Assembly: GCA_027574665.1 (NCBI GenBank)
Contig: CM050650.1
Span: 101,777,086-101,841,085, forward strand
Direction: 5' to 3'
Length of the DNA stretch: 64,000 nt
Source of the DNA: Rhynochetos jubatus
Lineage: Eukaryota > Chordata > Aves > Eurypygiformes > Rhynochetidae
The notes under the pieces are model-generated. The model worked only from the letters and a program-made list of their open reading frames with translations, made no database searches and was not told where the DNA came from. A program made the translations under genes and the position numbers. Below, in pieces: positions 24,786-36,500 of this stretch. How positions within the stretch are numbered: position 1 is the stretch's first letter; the number at the start of each line of letters is the position of its first letter.

Positions 24786-27700
24786 CCTCAAGTTCCCATT
24801 CATTTCAATGGTACCATGGCTTGAGTAGAAAATACTGCACAGTTATTTTTGTCCTAGTTGTGTCTTTAATTGACTTACTTTGAAACGATTTTGAAGCAAA
24901 AGTATGTGTGTGGGGTTGTTCCTTAATATCTTCTTTTTCTTCCTGCCGTAAGTTCTTATTTTACTTTAAAGCTTACAATACTTCATCAACTTTTAAAATC
25001 GGCAGCGTGTATGGCTTTGTTACCATAATTATACTCTGCTGAGGAGTTTGATCAAATCCTCACTGGATATGTGGCTTGTGCTTTATCTGTATAATGTTGG
25101 CCTTGTTAACATCCCTTTCTTTTGCTAATTTGTATCTCTGCATGCCTCAGAAGTTCCTTAATCAACTACACTGAAACTTTCTGATTTTCATGGCTGATTT
25201 GGATGCTCTGTTAGTACGCAAAAGGAACTTCTCTGTAGATGGTAAAGCTGTCAAGTAATGCTTTTGCAGAGTGAAATATCCTGAATTAAGTTCTTCTCCC
25301 CATTGAAGTCAGTGGGATATTTGCCTTTGTATTAAGATTTCACTCTTGGGTATTATATACCAACAGCAACATACTTAAGAAATCATGGTGTAAAGACTTT
25401 GAAGGATCATGCAGTAGTTTCAACCTTTAATGCAAAATATAAGTGTAGGGGAGAGAGTCCTTGCTGGCACATATTTTTTGTTGCTCCCACCCTTCTCTTT
25501 TAACGTGTTCTGAATTTTTGCAGGTCTTTGCTCTCATTCTGTCTGATGTTGGTACCCCTTAGTAAAGGAAAATAGCTTTCTAATAATGGACAGAAATTAT
25601 ACTTTAACATATAACAAAATTTACATAGGGCATTTGGTTATAATATATAGTATTTGTAATGTATAGTATTGTAAGAAAGAAATGTACACTGCAAGATTGT
25701 TCTGATATCCAATTAGATTTTATATCACGCTTTCTCTCTCTAGCATATGAGCATGTTTTTCTTTTCTATGAATTTTACATGGATTTAGTGATACAGTCTA
25801 AAAAACTATTCTTAAAAAACTAAAAAATGTTTCTTTGTTTCTCTTTAATAATAATAGTAATAGCATTAAAAATGCTTTGTACGTAATAAAGACACCAAAT
25901 AGTTGTGTCATCAGCAGTTTGCACAAATGTTGTCCTTCCTGAGATGGATAAATAGTCTCCTTTGCAAATCCCCAGAGGCATGGGGAACAAGGAATTTAAT
26001 TTTCAGGCGTCTATCCTCAGAGTATTTAGTTGTATTTAGGATGGAGAAACAGCGGAACCAATGCCTTGCACTTATTCCTGACACGCTTAGGGGGACTGCT
26101 AAATGATTGCTGCTGAACTTTATGTATCCAGACCTTTTGTGAAGATAGAAAATAGGCACAAATTATGTTTATCAGGCTTCAGTCAGTGTCCATCTCTAAA
26201 ATGACTCCAGTCTGCTGTGTCAGAATCCCTAACTGACTTTTTATTTCTGACTAAACACCTTCAGCATGTTTCTTTCAGAATAACAATGAGTTTATGAGTA
26301 CTAACTTCCTTGAGAATTGCATATTCCATATGTAGCTGGTTGTTTCAAATCCTCTGTTAGAAATACTATGCTGCAGGCTGTGTTGTGCTTCTTTCTGCAT
26401 TCCAGGAAAATCAGTGACCAGACCCTTTTTAAAGCAGCAAAGGATTTTTGCCTGGAAATGTAGCAGCTGCAGTCTGTATTCCCCATGAACTGCAGGATTT
26501 ATTGTTCTGAGTGGTGGTTACAGTTGTGTAACTCCTAATTCATGTAGAAAAAACATGAAATCATTAAAAAATCTCAAGTAAAAAGAAATATGATTTACTG
26601 GAGTATGAATTTGCAATTGCAAGAATTATCTGACAATTTTCTTCCAATCTTCCTCCACCTTTGATCCTTACCTCTATCTGAGCTAAAGCCTGTCTTTCTT
26701 AAATAAATAATTTGGGCGTATTTGGATGCACAGTCTGTGAATTCCCAATGAAAGAAAAATTGCTGAAGCTTACTTGTGCTCTTTTTTTCATTTTTTAAGA
26801 AGACAAAACCTGGGAATAGGAAAGAGGAAAGAAAATGACACCAAAAATTGAAAGTGAGAAATGGTATTTTATTGCTGAATTGAGCTTGGGGAAAATCATT
26901 TGTCAGTCTTTTCCCGTCAACTGCAGATGCAGCTGACAGAAAGATTTGATTAGAAAGTACATGCACCTTCACAGAGGAGAAACGCAGAAGAATTTTTATG
27001 CTAGTGGAACCTTGGCATGAAACAGTAGCTGGAAAAATATAAATAAAAATGCAAACACAAAATTAGATACACATTTTAACTATCAGGATGATTAGCCGCT
27101 GGAGTATAATGGCAGTGCTTTATGCCTGTTATGTCTCTCCATTTCTGGGCATTACTACAGAAATTACAGGGTAACTATGTAACACTTGGTACTTTATCAC
27201 AAGAAATCTTAAGGTCACCTGCATCTAAAATCTATAGAAGTCTTGTGATTTCCTATTGTAATCCTATTTTGCATATTTTTGGAAGAATTAAAATTCCTGT
27301 AAGTGGTATGTAAACTAAATTTATAATTTCCGGGTAAAAGCTCCTGGCAAGATCTACAAGTTCTCAAAAGATCTAGCAATTCTTGAAACTAATTATTTTA
27401 AGTGAGGGAAAGTGGGAAATTTTGTGGAGTTTTTTGTGGTGTCCCCCTTGTCACAGCCAGCATGTCATCCCTATGCATCCCCTTATGTATCTGGGATCCA
27501 GATTATAAACTAACTTAAAGGAGCATCAGGGTATTTTCTAAACTCCTCTGAAAATTTCATCACTGAGTTTGTACACGCATGAGTAATTTTATGGACACAC
27601 AAACTAGTTTGTAGACACGACTACACTGAAATAATCTATGATGTTTACAGTCAGCTACAACTCACTGAAGTGCTAGAACCTAGTTTTCAAGTTCCTTGCA

Positions 27701-29410
27701 TTGTCCTAATGTTGGCCATGATGCATATAATTTTGAACTTAGACCTCTTTTTTTTTATGTTGGGCTCAGGTAGATTGCAGAGCAATGTTAGATCATCTCT
27801 TACCGCTCCTGTTGTGGTATCCTTTAGTGCTGCTGAATTTTTTTCCCTCTTGTTGATCAGTGTCAGCAACCCGTTTTGACAAGAAAAGTACTCTTTTTAA
27901 CCCAAACCCACTTTACACACAAGGAATGTCACAAAACTTTGTTGGCACAATGCAATGAACGGGACTTAGAAGAAGTCATCTTTATGCTGAAGAGTTTAGA
28001 CAATTAGCAGACAAAAAAATAAAAAAAAAAAAAAAAAAGGAAAAGGTTAGGGAAAGGCAAATGAAAAACCAGGGGGAATCTAAGTATCTCATAAGCAGCA
28101 TAGCACTGCTTGGAGCCATGAAACTGGGAGGTCAGTGGAATTTTAAGTTTATAGCTATACTGATCTAATGACTGGCTACCACTCATTGCTTCTTCTGAAT
28201 CCCTAGCAGTGTGAGGGATTTGCTGACTCCACAGTCTTTTGCCTGGACCACACAGACAAATGGGAGAAGAAACTAATACTATGAAAGCTGTAGCTCCCAG
28301 CTCCCTAGCTGGAGGGTCACAAAGCTGATAATACCAGGCCCAGACTTCACAAACATGTGGCTGTGGGTGAGACATCTTGTGCCTTAGACACTTGGCTTAT
28401 TCTACCCTAATTCTAATAAAATGTAGTATATAACAAAATGCTTCGGGGTTATTGAATTTCAGCACTAGTCTTTAAAAGGGTCCTTCGAAAAAACCCTTCA
28501 GATTTGTGCTAAAGCTAAATAATTATCTGTATGGGGACTATCATAAGTCTTTTGAAGTTGTTTTTCTTCACTTTTATTTTTTGTTGGTATGATTATTTGT
28601 TTACTTAAATGAAAAGGTAAGAGATCTTGGAAGAAATCAGTTGCCTGAATTAAAAAGGAGATATGAAAAAAATAGTATTACTGGCACAACCTTAGCTAAG
28701 CAGGTATGTCACAGACTGGGTGTAATTACCAAAGTGACATTCTACAGTTAAAACCTGTAAACAGTGTTCAGTAAGTAAGACAGGAAACTGTCCCCCTCTA
28801 CCATTCATATAAAATTGTCTCTGGCCGTGTACACGATGAAAGTTCATATGTTTTTGTCCCCAACAGCAGGGGAACCAGCCTGGAATGAAGGGCAAGGAAT
28901 GACAAAGTCTATTTTATGCAGCAGTGCCTTGCTTGGAGCTGTAAAACTGATGGGTAAATGAGCTTTCCTCCTGTGATCTACAGCCCTAAGTCCCTGTGAA
29001 TGCTTAAGCCATCAAATGCATTTTAAACTTTACAGTATATTTTAAAACAGTTAGGTTACTTTGTGTATTGCTAGAAGATACCTGAATTTCCCAGGTTATT
29101 TAATGTCATGTAAAACACAGGAAGATCTAAGTTAGCAATTCTACATTTTATAAAGAGTAGATGTTATCTACCAAGTTTCTATTTTGAGAAGATAGTATAA
29201 CAAGATCCTACACAGTTTATATTTTAAAAAAGGAAGCAAAAGATTTCTTTTATCACTGTAGTGTATGTATATTCCCAGCTTGTAATGGGAAGTAATGAAT
29301 GAATTCTGTGTTTTGCTTCGCTCGTGCATGCAACTTTTGCTTTACCTATTAAACTGTCAGACTGTATTCATCTCAATCCATGTGTTTTTTAACTTTTACT
29401 CTTCATTTGC
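24786..29410. other. Intronic DNA, nothing recognised
   Basis: AT-rich intron with an A-rich tract at 28012-28038. Open frames such as 26595-26972 (minus) and 28004-28375 (minus) show no domain pattern and are regarded as chance. Confidence 0.55.
28012..28038 (+). repeat. A-rich homopolymer tract
   Basis: Two A runs broken by a single T, about 27 nt in total. No recognised retrotransposon precedes it. Confidence 0.85.
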
Positions 29411-29497
29411 CCTCCCTACCACCACCAGGGTGTGGGGAGGGGTGGGAGCAGTGAGCAAGCAGCTGTGTGGTGCTTAGTTGTTGGCTGGGGTTAAACC
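29411..29497 (+). mobile_element. 3' terminal fragment of the same ERVL-type LTR family
   Basis: AGCTGTGTGGTGCTTAGTTG followed by TTGGCTGGGGTTAAACCA is the 3' end of the LTR seen in reverse at 24190-24785; the G-rich part before it (GGTGTGGGGAGGGGTGGGAG) fits the same LTR. Only the last about 90 nt remain. Confidence 0.6.
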
Positions 29498-30183
29498 ATC
29501 TCACCTGCACACAATGAATCTACCCACTGGTTATTTGGATTTAAAAGAAGAAGAGGTCCTGATTCACGTGTGTAAAAGCCATCTGAGTTCTATTGATCTC
29601 TCCCTTACTGCTACTCAGTTGTCTATTACTTTATTATTCATTCACAGCTGTGCTTGAAAAGAACAATCCTTCCATTTACAACTGCAAAAAGATTTGATTT
29701 TTACAATATGAATCTTAGGCCATGAAATAATAGAAGTTGGTTCCATTACTTATTATTCACTGCAGCAAATAAGTCAAATCTGTTTGCCCACATCCTCTGC
29801 AGCTGTTAGTAGACTGACATACAAATACTCAAAAGCATGGTGGGATTAGAGGGGAAAACCCCCCATTTATTCTTGATGATAAAAAAACTTCAGATTGAAG
29901 TATTGCTTATGTGCTAACCATTTAATTTAACATTAATGTACCTTTTCACTATTTCTACAGTTTACTAAACAGCCATTACTCCACTTCATGCTCTTCTGAT
30001 TGACATGTGGTTTCTGATTGACACAAGGTATACATGTTTTTCTGAAATGGTCTAATAACATGTAATTCCAGGTTTATTTTTACAGTTGTCAAAACTGTCA
30101 AAATTGTGTAATGAATAATTTTTTTCTCATTCTGCTTCACATATAGAATTGTTTATCTGTAGAGTGTCATACTCCCAAAAGAA

Positions 30184-30208
30184 GTGTGTGTGTTTGTGTG
30201 TGTGTGTA
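30184..30208 (+). repeat. (TG)n microsatellite
   Basis: About 25 nt of alternating GT/TG with one T interruption; likely polymorphic. Confidence 0.9.
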
Positions 30209-30611
30209 TCAGGAAGAAATACATAAATACACCTTTGCATGTTGCCTACTTATGTCAATACTAAATGTGTAATGGTTGCAGCATTGTTGTACTTGTGGCG
30301 GCCTATGAATATAAGCTAGGAAAAATTTGCAGACAAAAATTAAACTAATTCAGAACTGAGAAGATGCATAACTTTTGGATATAAAGCTATTTTGCAGGTC
30401 AGGATCTTGCTGAACAATCCTTATGCTTTCTGTTTATACCAGCTGATCAAATGAAAGATACTACTTGTACCCATATGACTGGTGTCCTTCATTCTAAAAA
30501 GATGCTTTTCTAACTTTGGTATGTGGAAAAATAATAAATACTTTCTGTTATGATCCAACAGATGACATGGGAAATCTTGGAAGGTACAAGCAGTGACTAG
30601 AGGTGTGGATA

Positions 30612-30637
30612 TTTTGTTTGTTTGTTTGTTTGTTTTC
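30612..30637 (+). repeat. (TTTG)n microsatellite
   Basis: Five or so TTTG units in intronic sequence; likely polymorphic. Confidence 0.9.
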
Positions 30638-30895
30638 CTTCCCCACAAGCACACCCATAGTCCAGGTGCATGCCAGCTGCATACAGTAATACTTTAAGCT
30701 CTTTAAACCAGAGCTTTACTGGAGAGTAAAGAGTCGTGAGACTTGTATCTCACAACTTTTATCTTCAGAGTTTTTCTGGTATGAAATTTATACATCAAAT
30801 TGCTGACATTATCTTCTTGTTACATGAAAACCACTTTTCTCTCTGTAAGAAGCAACCTACATTGTCTTGAAATAGGAGCGTTTTCAGCTTATTCT

Positions 30896-31735
30896 AGATG
30901 CCATCCAGAGGGACCTGAGCAAGCTTGACAAGTGGATCTGTGTGAACCTCATGAGGTTTAACAAGGTTGTGTGCATGGTCCTGCACCTGGGCTGGGGCAA
31001 CCCCCCTAACAGTACAGGCTGGGGGATGAAGTGATAGAGAGCAGCGCTGCTAAGAAGGACTTGGGGTACTGGTGGATGAAAAGGTGGACGTGAGCCAGCA
31101 GTGTGTGCTAGAAGCCCAGAAAGCCAGCCGTATGCTGGGCTGCATCACAAGCAGTATGGCCAGCAGGTCAAGGGAGTTGATTCTGTCCCTCTACTCCGCT
31201 CTTGTAAGAATCCACCTGGAGTACTGTGTCTGGTTCTGGGGCCCCCAACATAAGAAGGATATCGACTGGTTGGAACAAGTCCAGAGGAGGCCACGAAGAT
31301 GCTCAGAGGGCTGGAGAACCTCTGCTATATGCACAGGCTGAGAGAGCTGGGCTTGTTCAGCCTCGAGAAGAGAAGGCTCCAGGGAGACCTTATTGCAGCC
31401 TTCCAGTACTTGAAGGGGAGCTACAGGGAACCTGTAGAGTGATGTTTTACAAGGGCATATGGTGATAGGAGAAGGGGTAATGGCTTTCAACTGAAAGCAG
31501 GGAGATTTAGGTTGGATATCAGGAAGAAATTCTTCCCGGAGAGGGTGGTGAGGCACTGGAACAGGTTGCCCAGAGAAGCTGTGGATGCCCCATCCCTGGA
31601 AGTGTTCAAGGCCAGGCTGGATGAGGCTTGGAGCAACCTGGTCTAGTGGAGGGTGTCCCTGCCCATGGCAGGGGGTTTGGAACTAGATGACCTTTGAAGG
31701 TCTCTTCTAACCCAGACTATTCTGATTTTATGAAA
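30896..31735 (+). mobile_element. CR1 retrotransposon, 5'-truncated, sense
   Basis: Begins in the ORF2 segment [11 protein letters not shown] (ATCCAGAGGGACCTGAGCAA) and continues through [57 protein letters not shown], the [13 protein letters not shown] block in another frame, and [19 protein letters not shown]. The 3' UTR ends with CAACCTGGTCTAGTGGAGGG, then GACCTTTGAAGGTCTCTTC and ATTCTGATTTTATGAA, the CR1 tail. At least two frameshifts split the frame, so it is inactive. The LYSALVR...QHKKD wording differs from the copies at 14240 and 20584, so it belongs to another CR1 subfamily. Confidence 0.94.
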
Positions 31736-31784
31736 TTAAATCAAAGAAAGTCTCTGTATTCCTGAGACTTTTACTGCGGATGTG

Positions 31785-32150
31785 AATGAACAGTAAGGGC
31801 CATCTGTGCCTTAGGATCAGCAGGAGCCTCCCCAGGACAGGCCTGGGTAACTAGGACAGGTCTGAGGGTGGTAAGCTGTGTCAGGCCCAGACCCAACATG
31901 GCTGGATAGGGCTGTGGTGATAGGCCTGGGTCCAGGGCCAGGCTGGGACATCAGCCCACAGTGCTGTGTGTGAGTGCTCTGGAAACATCCCCAAGAGAAG
32001 GGGACAGCCCTTAGCTGCACTGAGCCTGAGCTGACTATGAGCCCTAGCAACCAGACCTTCGGGAGAGGGGATGTTCTTGGGGCCTCGGGACTGAAACCTG
32101 AAATATGTGACTTGTTGGGCAGCTTGCTGATAGTTGCAGTCTATGCCCAT
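31785..32150 (+). repeat. Unclassified GC-rich interspersed repeat, possibly LTR-derived
   Basis: A GC-rich block begins about 50 nt after the CR1 tail and stops abruptly near 32150. Typical pieces are GGACAGGCCTGGGTAACTAG, CCAACATGGCTGGATAGGGC and CCAGACCTTCGGGAGAGGGG. Composition and texture suggest an LTR fragment of a bird retrovirus-like element, but I cannot name the family and see no terminal repeats or coding. Frames at 31817-32050 and 31881-32150 (minus) are by-products. Confidence 0.35.
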
Positions 32151-32983
32151 AATTGAGTTTAGCTGCTCTGAAGAGGTTTTGAATAAAATTCTTCATTGTA
32201 AATGCCCAAACTCCCTTGCAACAGAAAGGTTAAATCTCAGTAGTGTTAAATCACCTTTATCTGGGAGTGTGTGGGGATCAGTTGCAAGAAAATACTTTGA
32301 CTGCACACCTCTACCCTGAAGTACATTGATTCTAGTGCAACTTTTATGACCAGCTTCTCTGGTTGTATTTCATTTGCACCTGAGTACATCAGAAATACTG
32401 TACCCAAAAGGAGTCTGTATCTTCACAAGGAGACCTTTGGTGTACAGGATTATTAAAGACCGTTTGAGATAAGAGTTGTGATAAATCAAAATACTGAAGA
32501 AAAATGCCCCCTTGATTTCTAACAAACCAGGAGAAGTTTATTAGTTGGGAGATGCAAAGACTGAAAAGGCATTATTTTCAAGGAAGTTATTCCGTGCTGT
32601 TTAATTTTGCCAATAAGTTTATTGCACATCTGACATCAAAATTGTGGTATTTTCCTTCAGATTTTGGTGTATCACATTAAGACCAAGAAAAATGTCTGTG
32701 CTGTTACCTGGTTGTGTACAACTGTCTACCACACTGCTTACGTTTTATAGGGGTAGCTTTAGGAAAATGCATTTAATAAAATGTTTTGTTAACTCTTAGT
32801 AAAAATATTTTGAGGAAAGATTCAATGTGTAGTAATTCTTACGGTGGTATTAGTATACCTTTATTACTTCAGCATTCAGCATCGAAAATAAGTTCCAACA
32901 AACTCCAAACAATTCTTCGTGTGTCAGAAACCATGAAGATCTCTAAAACCTATAAATGCCACATTTCAGAGATACTGAAGTGG

Positions 32984-33152
32984 CACTTAAAAATTTGAAG
33001 TGAGGTTTTTTTTTTTGTTTGTTTCATAAAGACTCCTTATTTTGTTGGGATGTATTTCACAGCACTTAAAATTTTGAAGTGGTTTTTTTTGTTGTTGTTG
33101 TTGTTTGTTTGTTTCATAAAGACTGCTTATTTTGTTGGGATGTATTTCACAG
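32984..33152 (+). repeat. Tandem duplication, two copies of about 80-90 bp
   Basis: Copy 1 is 32984-33062 and copy 2 is 33063-33152. Each starts CACTTAAAA(A/T)TTTGAAGTG, continues into a T/G-rich run of different length, and ends with CATAAAGACT(C/G)CTTATTTTG...TATTTCACAG. Apart from the T/G-rich run the copies differ at only a few positions, so the duplication is recent relative to the old repeats here. The extra (GTT)n in copy 2 is slippage. Confidence 0.95.
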
Positions 33153-33419
33153 CCAGCCTTGGAACCACATTAAAAATGTGGGTGAATGATGAAGGCAGAG
33201 CGTATTTTTCTCTTGAGATGTTACCCCTCACCTTGACAAGTTCTTTATAAATGGAAAACTGGTTTAGAGAAAAAGAGCTGCTGTGATTACTGAACGAATA
33301 TAAAGCTTTCACTTCTCTGTCTTTTAGCAGCTGGCAGATTATAGAACTCCTTTTCAGGGAGAAAATTTAATAGGTTTGTATTAACAGACAGGTACATAAA
33401 ATCAATTTCTCTCCCACAG

Positions 33420-33598
33420 TTTACGTGAAGAAAATTGATGTGCCAGGCTGTACCTTAGGGGGACAGTGCCGCGAGAACTGGTGCCTTTCTAACTTCACAA
33501 ACCCATACAAGGCCATAGGTGTGAAGTTCAGCAGGCTAAAATCTCCAGACTTGTATGAAAGCCTATTTGAGCTACTTAAGTCTTTTGAATTTGTGTAG
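33420..33598 (+). other. Exon-like open segment, no known homology
   Basis: Preceded by a good acceptor (AATTTCTCTCCCACAG) and followed directly after a TAG stop by GTATGA. Read in phase 1, the phase used by the next CSMD1 exon, it is open for 58 codons. It contains YVKKIDVPGCTLGGQC, then RENWCLSNFTNPYKAIGVKF, and stops at TAG 33596-33598. Codon usage and G+C look more exon-like than the surroundings, and there are three cysteines close together. I recognise no domain. It could be an alternative or terminal exon, a conserved element, or chance. No ATG lies in the frame, so it can only be an internal or terminal exon. Confidence 0.3.
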
Positions 33599-36500
33599 GT
33601 ATGATCCTTGCTATCAGTACAGTGCAGGTTTTATCCTTGCTTAATTCTTTCATATTCCATGGGATTGTACTTTTAACTGATTTTTTTTTTTTTTTCTTGT
33701 TTATCCAGACAGGTGGGGATGCTTATATGTTGAAAACAAACCCCCAAAACTCCTTGGATGTATGTGAGACGATAGTCCCATTCTGTTTGCGGTGACAGCA
33801 GAGATAAATATGATTCCTCCCCTGGAATAATCATTGTAAAGGGAAAGCTGATCTTCTTAGTCCTTCTTTCCATTTACTGTGTGGTGCACCATAGAATTAT
33901 TTAAAAGAAAAGCAGGTGGGAAGTGCCCTCTGAGGAACAGCAAAGGAATAGCACAACGATCACATAGACATCCAAAAGTTTAGTGGCCATCCACCACAAT
34001 AGCTGCTGATGCTGTTTGTATTCCTTGTCTGGGATGAGTGAGCTATCAATACCATCCCAGTGTCTTCGTCTACACCAGGGTATTAACCTCTGTCAGGGCG
34101 TGGGGGGGCACTAGCAGCCATCTATACTGCTAATAGACAGTTAACAGCACCAGTTTTGGTTGGGCCAAGTAACACTTTCCTTGGGAATGACTCTGAAGTT
34201 GGTACAGCCTGCTGAGAGTTCCGAACAGGCAATCTGGATGCAGCCATCCTGTTTTGCAGGCTCAGAAAGTGTAATAATAATGTGCCAGCTGGCCTCAGTT
34301 CCATCCAGTTTTAGTGTGTAGTGTAGTCAGCATGTCGCCTTGTCCTGATGTAGTGACTCACGTATGTGAAGTCCCTGGAAGTGGAGCACAGTGTCCAGTG
34401 AAACAGCAGTCTTCTGGGGTTTTGAGTAGAAAGTTGTATGTATTTTTCAGATTTGGAGAACATCCTTACCCCTTGCACACTTGTACTACAGAAACAAATG
34501 TGGTATTAATAAATTCTGGGACAATTTCAGTATTAAACTCTATTCCATTGCTACCAGTAAATAATCTTTTAGACAAATAATAGCAGACAATCTCCCTTAG
34601 CTGCATATTGAGCAAGTATTGTGGTAAAGTAAACTTTTCCTTTGATATGGCATCAGCCTCACAGATGGCTTCATTGTTCAAATAGCCACAATACTAATTT
34701 GGCTGTCAAGATTGTGATAAAACTGAGAAGGATGAAAATACCTTCTGGTGTTCCATATGCTGTTTTGAGCTTAGGGTTAAAATAGACAACGGCAACCAAA
34801 GTGGACAGAATGTCATATTACATAAAAACATTGCAAAAAGAGTAGTGGGTTTCTTCTTTGTTTTGGTTCATTTTTTACCACATTGGTGGTGTTGGAGTCC
34901 CAGAAGAATTATGAAGATGGAGAACACATGGAAATTGTTTAATGGTGTCTGTCTGCAAGTGTCAGTTATAGCCACAGTTGTGTAAGAAGAGCTAGATGAG
35001 AATATAGTGTCATCTCCAGACCCAAGTGGTCCTGAGAGTTAGCCCTCTATTGAGTACGTTTTGGTTACTCTAACTGTAAACTGGGCTAATACAGAATTCA
35101 GTGGGATGGAGGATATTGTTTGGGTGGACTCTGAAATGCCAGTTGTGTAGAATGAGTTTGAGAGTAAGTTTTAAGAAGAGAAGGGATCTTGTGATTTTTA
35201 CCTGCAGGATAGGAAATCACTCATTAAGTAATGTCTTGCTCCTCCAGAGTGATCCCAGAAATCTTTATTTTCAAAACTCTGACATTTGGGGTTTAATCTT
35301 TTTTTTTTTTTCCGTTTTCTGAATCGTCTATATTATTAAAGGGATATCGAGCAACTTCATCACTTACTTTCTTTTAATACAGAATGGAAATAAAATGAAG
35401 CATTTCTAACAAGCACAAGACTCTCTTAATTTGGGTTTGAAGTGGATTGAAGTAACTTTTTTTCTCTAGAACACTGCTTCCTTATTCCATTGGTGAAGCA
35501 GGATTTTTAGCAAAGTGCTCACATGTAATGAGCATACAGGGGCATCAGCTTGTCATGAGTCAGGATTAAGGGCTTTTAAAGGAGCTTTTAAGGTTTCTCA
35601 TGTCAAAAACGACTAGTAAAAAAAAGAAAAAAAAAGGCAAAAAACACTTAAGGATGGATTTACGTGATGGGCCAGGCCACAGATATGTTTTCTAGAAATA
35701 TCACATTTTGACAGCTAAAAAAACCGTGATAAAATATGTACTTACATGACAGAGATTCCAGAAGTTCTGGAGGTGACACTGCATTTTAGTGAGAAAGAAA
35801 GTTTAGGGGAAGGAAAAAAAAAAGCGCTTGTGTTTATTTAGCCCTTAAAAATCTCCATTACTGATTAATTAGGATGCCACAAATAACATTATGTCAAATT
35901 GCGTATTTAGAGTTTTGCTCTTCTTTCCTTACTTGTTTCTCCTCCTCTTCCCGTTTGTGCAAGGTGCCTTTTATCAGGTATTTGCTCTAACTACGATGCA
36001 AAGAACTTACCTTATAGAAAATATCATTGGGAAACTTTACATCATGGTTTTGTGTGGTTCATTTTGGTATCTGAACTTGTTTTTTTCTTTATACTGTTCA
36101 TTCTTATTCCCACTCTGCAGCTAACCAGCATCTCAGCTGCACAATCATCTCTATACTTTCTCCCCTCAGGCTGGGATGTTTCCAGCTCCAGCTTAAAAAT
36201 CCTGCTAAACATGCATTTACATGTGTGCTTGAGAGATTTTTTTTTTTTCCTTTCAAAGCCAGATCCGCTCTCTGCACTTGTTCATAGATTGGTCATGTAA
36301 ACCACTGTAAAAACCAAGAAGACAGCACAAGGCAGCACTGAAAATAAGCATCTGAAAATAAGCAACAGACATGCATAACGCTGTGTTCTTAACAAAGGTT
36401 TGGTGACAGTATTTGCTGTTTTAAAGGGCACTCTCTGCCTCACTTGGGAGACACTGACATATGAAAACAATTAAAGGATTTGGGAATCCTTTCTTCCATA

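Larger units (their letters stand above)
29498..30895. other. Intronic DNA with two microsatellites
   Basis: Contains a (TG)n tract at 30184-30208 and a (TTTG)n tract at 30612-30637. Nothing else recognised. Confidence 0.6.

Noticed and set aside
26595..26972. 125-codon frame on the minus strand
   Set aside because: F/K/S-rich translation of AT-rich DNA, no recognisable motif.
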